Origin: Neolecta irregularis DAH-3
Lineage: Eukaryota > Ascomycota > Neolectomycetes > Neolectales > Neolectaceae
Assembly (NCBI GenBank): GCA_001929475.1
Contig: LXFE01000678.1
Span: forward strand, 15,303-29,932
DNA length: 14,630 nucleotides
Direction of reading: 5' to 3'
A model generated the notes under the pieces. It was not told the DNA's origin and did no database searches. It saw only the letters and a list, made by a program, of their open reading frames with translations. The position numbers were made by a program, and so were the translations under genes. Numbering within the stretch: the first letter of the stretch is position 1; the number at the start of each line of letters is the position of its first letter. This document shows, in pieces, positions 9,274 through 14,630 of the stretch.

Positions 9274-9756
9274 GCCTTATCTGCGACCTTAAATTTAATT
9301 CACCAAGATCTTGGAGGCAGAATCTTCGAAATGAATGGATCATTATTTCAAGGATAGAAAGTAGTGGTAGTGCTCAGTGAAGTACAAGTTCCAGGCTAAG
9401 AGTGCGTTCGCCAGTCACTATTTTGACCCAAATATGACGTTTTGACGTAGTATTCCATATTCCATAATAACGTTGCGTTCGGCGCCACAACTATTCCAAC
9501 TTCATTTTCTCATATGCGGCTTAGAAACCCGAGAAAAAAATCCAGACCATGGGCCGGGTTAGCCCCATGGCCCGTCCCCAACACTGCTTCAGTTATAACA
9601 AGCTGACCCGTTGTAACTCGATCACGTAGCAAGTGATACCTACTTGCAGTATCTGATGTGGCAGTTATATATTCAAAATGGGATATTAGAATTTGTTTCA
9701 TGCAGTTATATATCGCAAGTCTGATTAGTGAAACCAACCTAGCCTGGGACTGCATC
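9268..9756. other. ARG8 upstream / xylitol dehydrogenase downstream spacer
   Basis: This 489-bp stretch has no convincing gene. It contains two TGACGT sites 8 bp apart (9435-9440 and 9443-9448; ATF/CREB-type half-sites), a tandem ATTCCAT pair (about 9452-9465), and the CCATGG-rich repeat at 9547-9586. As the upstream flank of ARG8 it should hold that gene's promoter, and next to 9756 the 3' end of the xylitol dehydrogenase transcript. Confidence 0.5.
9547..9586 (-). repeat. CCATGG-rich dispersed repeat, copy A
   Basis: Read on the minus strand, this 40-bp segment (CAGTGTTG ... GGCCCATGG) aligns without gaps to 11599-11638 on the plus strand with 31 of 40 bases identical. It contains its own inverted repeat, CCATGGG (9547-9553) and CCCATGG (9564-9570). 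It is more GC-rich than its surroundings. Confidence 0.55.
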
Positions 9757-10908
9757 TCATTCCAACCCGCTAATCATCACCTTCAGTACATCATTTCCAT
9801 CCTTGACCGTCTCAAACGCTTTCACCGCCTCCTTGAATGAAAAGCGATGTGTGATCATCATCTTCAAATCCACTATTCCATCACTCACAAGTCGTAAGCT
9901 TTCACGATAGCAACCCTCAGAGTATCGAAATGAACCTACAAGAACGATACCTTTGGAGATGAGTGTCGTTATCGGAAAAGAAATCATCTAGAATTAACCA
10001 CGCCACCATTTCACAAACCTCTTTGCCCATTCCAGCTTGGACGAATCGTCCTGCGCGTTTCAAGACATATATTCCTGTTTGTATACACGCCTCTGCTCCA
10101 GTGGCATCGATGGCTACATCCGCACCGTCGCCCAGGGAAAACTTCTCTATAATCTGTTTTGCCGTTTCTTCTGATGTCCCTTTACCAGGCACAAACACTT
10201 CCGCACCGCCAAACCTTTTCGCGTATTCGAGTTTTGAGGAAACCAGATCAACACTGATTATCTTTCTTGCGCCATATGCTCTGGCAACGGCGGCAACGAC
10301 AAGTCCAATCGGACCAGCTCCAAAGATAACCACAACATCTCCGCCCTTCACATTTCCACGCTTACAAATTTCCACACCAACACTCAACGGCTCAATCAGC
10401 GCGCCTTCTTCAAACGTGACGTGGTCAGGTAACTTGTAGCAGAAATCCTCTGGCGCCAAGTAATATTTTTGCAGTGTTCCGTCAACTGGCGGTGTTGCCG
10501 CAAACGTGAGTCTCGGACACAATGCATAATTCCCAGATTTACAGTATACACATCGACGGCATGGAAAACCTGGTTCGACTGCAACTCGATCGCCAGGTTT
10601 CAATGATTCCACTTCTTTGCCAACGCTGTGAACAATTCCACTTGATTCATGGCCTAAAATCATAGGATCCTGAACGATGAAATCTACGTTAGATTAGATT
10701 GTATGTTCAAGATACCTCCGATTCGACCCTTAGTCCAGTAATGTATATCGCTCTATTTTCAGACCAGATCAAGGCAGAATTGTACGCCGCATATCCCAGT
10801 CTGCTTAATATGTACTTTGACGTAATATGGGTCATCTAGTTCCGGCTCGGCAGAGTCTTTAATTTGCAAGACATTTGCTTTTTGAAGGATGACTGCTGGG
10901 GAGGACAT
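9757..10908 (-). CDS. XYL2: Xylitol dehydrogenase (D-xylulose reductase), zinc-dependent MDR family, 4 exons
   Basis: Predicted 351 residues, complement(join(9757..9987,10019..10683,10716..10752,10786..10908)). It oxidises xylitol to D-xylulose with NAD+, linking xylose/xylitol to the pentose phosphate pathway; sorbitol or L-arabinitol dehydrogenase are close relatives and cannot be fully excluded. Catalytic zinc residues are seen at Cys40 (GICGSDIHYW), His65-Glu66 (LGHESSG) and Glu151 (LIEPLS); structural zinc cysteines at 95, 98, 101 and 109 (CRRCVYCKSGNYALC); the Rossmann motif GAGPIG at about 175-180, followed by an aspartate in ISVDLVSSK that favours NAD over NADP. The C terminus (FETVKDGNDVLKVMI) is typical. 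Introns are 33, 32 and 31 nt, the shortest in the window. An in-frame ATG at 10944 exists but overlaps a TATA-like TATTTAAAT; 10908 fits the family start (MSS). CCATGG repeats lie on both sides. Confidence 0.93.
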
Positions 10909-11180
10909 CCTTGGTGGTTGACGATTGTGGAGAAGATGAATCATTTAAATAGGGGGCTGATCCGATCCTGTGAAACGTCGTATTTCTCCCTTTGATCCAT
11001 GGATTAGGCTGTGATTATGTTGTTTTTGAATACAAAAAGTTGATTCATGTCTCAATCTGATCATCGAACTGTCTGAAATACACGAGGTGTACTGATGACC
11101 ACACATGATAACTGTAAGGATATACCCAACCGGTATACCTTACCAATACAGTAACCAGGCGTTGGTGGCATAAGAAGCGG

Positions 11181-11260
11181 AGTATATATTTATATACTAG
11201 CCTGGGTTACAACACTTTGGCTAGGTATGTCCCTGTACGGAGTTACAACACTTAGGCTAG
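11181..11260. repeat. AT palindrome plus paired 19-bp direct repeats
   Basis: 11181-11198 is an inverted repeat with 8-bp perfect arms (AGTATATA / TATATACT) around TT. It is followed by GTTACAACACTTTGGCTAG (11206-11224) and, 36 bp on, GTTACAACACTTAGGCTAG (11242-11260), 18 of 19 identical. CTAGCC (11197-11202) is the reverse complement of the GGCTAG ending each unit, so alternative hairpins are possible. Confidence 0.7.
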
Positions 11261-11598
11261 AAATATTGCCTGGTCTTATTTGTAACTTCTGGCGTTAATC
11301 TTACATTTTTTCACAAATACCGGCCAGCATTTCTGCGAGGGAAACGGTCGACAAAAAGATTTCGGAAATTGCCACCCGAAGTAAGAAACGTGTACAGCAT
11401 GATGTCAGGAATAAAAGATATCAAAATGGAGACTGAAATCAAGTATACGGCAAGTAGTTGTTGTCCATTACCACTTTTTTCAGGAACTGGCGATTCAGTG
11501 CAAGCGACTCAAGCAAGGCTGAGTGTGGCCAAACGAATTATACGCGCATGCCAAGGAAATGGGCACGTTCTGTGCCGGCATTGCTAGAAGACCTAGTA

Positions 11599-11698
11599 CA
11601 GTGTTGCGGATGGACCATGGACTTAATCCGGCCCGTGAAAAGTCCATGGCCTGGACCAGGGAAAAAGCCCAGTCCATCCGACCCATGGATCGGATGGA
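11599..11698 (+). repeat. CCATGG-rich dispersed repeat block, copy B
   Basis: The first 40 bp (11599-11638) match copy A in opposite orientation. The block holds a 10-bp inverted repeat CCATGGACTT / AAGTCCATGG (11615-11624 and 11640-11649, 15-nt loop) and a 26-bp near-palindrome (11673-11698) with perfect 9-bp arms TCCATCCGA / TCGGATGGA around CCCATGGA. Three CCATGG cores occur within 75 bp. No coding potential is evident. Confidence 0.6.
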
Positions 11699-11701
11699 TA
11701 G

Positions 11702-11713
11702 TATCACGTGATA
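11702..11713. promoter_or_regulatory. TATCACGTGATA palindrome (E-box)
   Basis: A perfect 12-bp palindrome around CACGTG; TCACGTGA is the classic Cbf1-type bHLH site. A second CACGTG occurs at 12087-12092 on the other side of the pyrimidine-rich tract. Regulatory use is inference. Confidence 0.4.
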
Positions 11714-11769
11714 TTAACTAGTAGGGATTTACCCTATTATGAAAATAGCCGTTACAGGATCAACACATC

Positions 11770-12085
11770 CTTGATTCTCCACAACTTCCTCGCCTCCCCG
11801 CCTCACCAGCCCATCTCGCCTGCCTCTCCTATCTCTCGCGCCTCGCCAGTCTCTCCCACCTCACGCTTCTGCCTCTCCCACCTTACGCACGTCGTCTTTC
11901 CCGTCCCGCCTGCCCTTCCAGTCCTGCCCGACTTTCCAGTCCTGCGCGCCTTTCCCATCCCAGCCGTCCCTTCTTCCTCTCCCGTCTCTCCTGTCCTGCC
12001 CGTGCCTACTCTCCTGTCCTGCCCGTGCCTACTCTCCTGTCCCGCCCGTCCCGCCCGCCTCTCCCGTCCCGCCCGTGCCTCCTAG
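11770..12085 (+). repeat. Pyrimidine-rich minisatellite tract
   Basis: About 315 bp in which the plus strand is almost all C and T, much richer in C+G than the flanks. It has evident tandem units: a 23-bp unit beginning CTCTCCTGTCC occurs twice identically (11986-12008 and 12009-12031) and a third, diverged unit follows from 12032. Looser TCCCGTCCYGCC-like units fill the rest. One plus frame stays open with Ser/Pro/Leu-rich content, but that follows from the composition and I do not call it a gene. Strong strand asymmetry of this kind can form triplex structures. Confidence 0.75.
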
Positions 12086-12434
12086 CCACGTGTGGTACGA
12101 AAATGATATTGTAACCTTTTGGAGGATATTTAAAGCAGTCTCTTGTTTGGCTTTTCATTTGGTCAAAGTCTAGGTTTCTATAACCGATGCCGCTATTTCT
12201 GTTTCTGTAGACCTATAGGCGTTTGCTTATAGGACCAGTGAATAATGCTCTATTCATCCAGCAAAGGAATCTAACTATCGTTTTTTCTTGGTTTATACAA
12301 GTCTGCAAAGCTCTACAATTGCAACCTGCGTGTAACAGTCGCATGACGATTTGCCGAGTAAATTAGTGGAAATGCCCTTAATTTCAAGCCTCCACTACCA
12401 AAAAATAAATCTTAATAGTTGCACCATCGAGCGA

Positions 12435-13818
12435 ATGAAAATAAAAGCTCTCTCGCGATCTCACGAGGCTTATCTTCCAAGAAAAGGAGACCATGCGCCT
12501 CTTTCGCGCAATATCGATCCAGCTCTCCATCCATTCGAAAAGGCCAGAGAATATACACGAGCTTTGAATGCAACAAAATTAGATCGCTTATTTGCAAAGC
12601 CTTTTGTTGGACAGCTCGGTCGGGCTCATGTAGACGGAGTATACTGTATGGCAAAAAACAAGAAAACGGTCGGATGGTGTGCTTCTGGGAGTGCGGATGG
12701 ATGTGTGTCCGCTGAACAAATTGGAATAACTGTCTAGATGTTAAAACGTGGGATTTGGCAAGTCGAGAGGAAATAATGAATGTCCAGGCGCATGACGGAA
12801 TTGTCAAGGCACTCGGATGTACAATTACCGGAGATTTGTTGTCATGTTCGACAGACAAGACTGTGAAACTTTGGTCTCAAACTTCGGATACGGTATTCAT
12901 CTTTCCGCTAGCATTTTCTTAAAGATTGAGCCGAAACAAGTTTACCACCATGACCAATCCTTGTCATATCTTTCACCTCATGCCAAGAACAATCAGTTTG
13001 CCACTGTTTCCTCTAATCTCGATATTTGGGATATCTCTAGGTCATCACCTATCGAAACACTTGAATGGGCAACAGAATCTCTACTGCATTGCTCATTCAA
13101 CTCACTTGAACCTTCTTTGATCGCAGCTACAGGGTCTTCAAGATCACTGATATTCTACGACCTACGAACGTCGTCTCCGCTGGAAAAACTTACCACTTCT
13201 CTCATTTCCAATGCTGTTTCATGGAACCCACTAGAAGCGTTCACCATCGCAGCGGCAAATGAAGACGGTAATATTTACATCTTCGACATGCGTCATCTTA
13301 AAACGGCACGAAATGTTCTCAAAGACCATGTTGCTCCAGTAACTACAGTTGATTACTCACCCACCGGTCAAGACATAGTGTCCGGCTCTTACGACAAAAC
13401 AGTCCGCCTTTTCAATATTCGAGAAGGTCGATCGCGAGATATCTACCACACCAAAAGAATGCAACGTGTCTTTAGCGTGTTATATAGCATGGACAACAGT
13501 TACGTCCTCTCCGGGTCGGACGATGGCAATATCCGCGTCTGGAGATCACAAGCATCTAAGCGCACCAAGATTTTAAGCCTTCGTGAGCGAAGCAAACTTG
13601 AATACGACGATAGCCTCAAGGAACGCTTCAAACATATGCCGGAAATCAAAAGGATTGCTCGACACCGTCATGTTCCGCATATGATAAAGTCAATCGCGAA
13701 AAATAGGAAAGAAGAAGAAGATGCTCTCAAGAGAAAGCGGGAGAATCGCAGACGCCACGAGAAAGGTATTGAAATGCCGAAGGAGAGAGAAAAAATGGTT
13801 GTAGGAGTTGCCAAGTAG
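12435..13818 (+). CDS. SOF1: Sof1 / DCAF13 WD-repeat rRNA-processing factor, 3 exons
   Basis: Predicted 438 residues (human DCAF13 about 445, yeast Sof1 489), join(12435..12702,12738..12892,12925..13818). Sof1 is an essential nucleolar component of the U3 snoRNP/small-subunit processome needed for 18S rRNA maturation. The N terminus (MKIKALSRS, then REYTRALNATKLDRLFAKPFVGQL) is characteristic. WD-type repeats follow: WCASGSADG, VKTWDL, LLSCSTDKTVKLW, FATVSSNLDIWDI, IFYDLRTSSPLEKL, DIVSGSYDKTVRLF and YVLSGSDDGNIRVW. The Sof1-specific C-terminal region has KLEYDDSLKERFKHMPEIKR and IARHRHVPHMIK (about 355-385), then a very basic tail. The 35-nt intron is joined so that SADG-Y-VKTWD is continuous; the 32-nt intron follows SDT. 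The start is fixed by family alignment; an upstream in-frame ATG (12372) gives non-conserved sequence. Confidence 0.95.
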
Positions 13819-14630
13819 GATTTTGTCGGGGCAAATTATATCTTTTTGAAGTAATTTTTGGAGTTGCATTTTGTAGGATTAGATTAGAAACTTACATATG
13901 GCGATCCTTATGGGGGGAATAATAAACCCAACAATCATCACGATATTGACGAGATACACTTTATCTTCCCAGCGAGAAGCCCTGCCCTAAAGCGAAAGCA
14001 CGCTCACAAAGAAATAGATGAGCCAAGATCTTCCAGGAGGCGATTGAACCCATGCACAAAGCAGCTACCGACTCACAAGCTGTTTTCTTCAAGTTCGTTG
14101 ATATTCCGCTTCGGCTAAAAGTCAATCAGTGGGCTTGAAACATCCAAATACAGAATTGTCAAACTGAAAAAATAAAGATAAGCATCAATGTGTACTCATT
14201 AGAAGGTAAGACATCATTTATAGGAAATATCATTTTACGATGGCGGATGAGAAAGTCTGCTTCGGGGATTTTCCAACGTTACTGAAGCATGTAACCGGAA
14301 AACTTTGGCAGTAGAGGAAACAGGCTTCTTAGTTCCTTATGAACTCTAGTTGCATTTGTTATTTGTGTGGCATGTCTCTATGATTTCAAATTAAAGAAAA
14401 ATGATTTTCATCAACTAATTGCACGACATAAAATATTTTATTTAGGTAAAGGTGGTCGGTCATATTTACATGTAGATTTGCTTTTTGTTAATTAGTATCA
14501 CATATTTCTGCCGCAACGTCAAACTTTATAGATTCGTTATAGTAACATACATAACATCGCTCTTCCATCTACTTTCTTGCATAACTCACTTTTACTTCTT
14601 TTCCTTCGAGAATCATGCCACTTGTTCCTT
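13819..14630. other. Right-hand region without a confident gene
   Basis: 812 bp with only weak candidates. On the minus strand, complement(join(13961..14114,14152..14163,14196..14233)) is open from an ATG through two plausible introns (32 nt ending TTTTTTCAG; 37 nt with CTGATTGAC near TTTTAG) and would encode about 67 residues with a hydrophobic segment, but it needs a 12-nt exon. On the same strand a different frame near 13885-13965 encodes a hydrophobic stretch (VYLVNIVMIVGFIIPPIRIA). Neither is a family I recognise. At the edge, an ATG at 14615 after a pyrimidine-rich leader could start a plus-strand gene that continues beyond the window. Confidence 0.35.

Larger units (their letters stand above)
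10909..12434. other. Gene-poor spacer rich in palindromes and repeats
   Basis: About 1.5 kb between the divergent xylitol dehydrogenase and SOF1 genes, much the longest gap in the window. It should contain both promoters: a TATTTAAAT-type element before 10908 (minus), and GATATTTAAAG near 12126 (plus) for SOF1. Other contents are a perfect ATCCATGGAT palindrome (10995-11004), an AT palindrome with 19-bp direct repeats (11181-11260), the CCATGG repeat block (11599-11698), a TATCACGTGATA palindrome (11702-11713), and a pyrimidine-rich minisatellite (about 11770-12085). I find no intact protein-coding gene or tRNA here. Confidence 0.6.

Noticed and set aside
9510-9755. Open minus-strand frame of 81 codons downstream of the xylitol dehydrogenase stop
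   Set aside because: It runs through the CCATGG repeat, shows no family resemblance or compatible introns, and lies in what should be the 3' flank of a complete gene.
9757-10908. Xylitol dehydrogenase as a recent horizontal acquisition framed by repeats
   Set aside because: Its introns are the same tiny type as in all neighbours and its sequence looks like an ordinary fungal enzyme, so the flanking repeats alone do not support transfer.
10909-10944. Upstream in-frame ATG (10944) as the xylitol dehydrogenase start
   Set aside because: It overlaps the TATA-like TATTTAAAT and would add 12 residues not usual for the family; 10908 gives the normal MSS start.
11369-11721. Overlapping plus-strand open frames in the spacer
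   Set aside because: They overlap each other and the palindromic repeat block, at least one starts at a non-ATG codon, and none resembles a known protein.
11708-12085. Long Ser/Pro/Leu-rich plus-strand frame
   Set aside because: The open frame is a by-product of the C/T-rich minisatellite, which has few stop codons in any phase.
14033-14100. tRNA-like minus-strand signals (GAGTCGGTAGC and GGGTTCAATCG)
   Set aside because: The spacing leaves no room for an anticodon arm, the T-stem does not pair and there is no acceptor stem, so this is not a tRNA.
1-14630. CRISPR array, bacterial operon or phage elements
   Set aside because: All recognised genes are intron-bearing eukaryotic genes; no regularly spaced repeats of CRISPR type occur.

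Overview
The window is compact nuclear DNA from a fungus. Seven conserved eukaryotic protein-coding genes can be read, and each is broken by very short spliceosomal introns. I assigned 30 introns, 31 to 48 nt long (mean about 37 nt), by protein continuity and reading phase. Several carry a CTAAC- or CTGAC-like branch site only a few bases before the acceptor AG. The gene set (VID27, a PtaB/Mfg1-type LIM-binding regulator, DPH1, HMG-CoA lyase, mitochondrial acetylornithine aminotransferase, xylitol dehydrogenase, SOF1) points to an ascomycete-type fungus. The tiny introns and moderate GC would suit an early-diverging ascomycete (Taphrinomycotina, for example a Neolecta-like species). That placement is inference and cannot be proved here.

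Layout. Positions 1-729 hold a tentative small minus-strand gene and the 3' flank of VID27. VID27 (730-3178), the PtaB-like gene (3435-4875) and DPH1 (5057-6516) lie head to tail on the minus strand. DPH1 diverges from the plus-strand HMG-CoA lyase gene (6627-7719) across a 110-bp shared promoter. HMG-CoA lyase converges with ARG8 (7804-9267, minus). Xylitol dehydrogenase follows on the minus strand (9757-10908). A gene-poor stretch of about 1.5 kb (10909-12434) contains palindromes, short repeats and a long pyrimidine-rich minisatellite. SOF1 (12435-13818, plus) ends the confident gene content. The last 0.8 kb holds only weak candidates.

The genes do not form a pathway cluster. They are ordinary housekeeping and metabolic genes: vacuolar/stress regulation, transcription, diphthamide synthesis, leucine/ketone metabolism, arginine synthesis, pentose metabolism and rRNA processing. 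I see no new multi-gene system. The points most worth a second look are: (i) a 40-nt intron-like element over the HMG-CoA lyase stop region, whose retention produces a peroxisomal AKL terminus; (ii) two non-GT intron boundaries (GC-AG in VID27, apparent GA-AG in ARG8); (iii) a diverged CCATGG-rich repeat in inverted orientation on both sides of the xylitol dehydrogenase gene; and (iv) several stop-free introns of length 3n.
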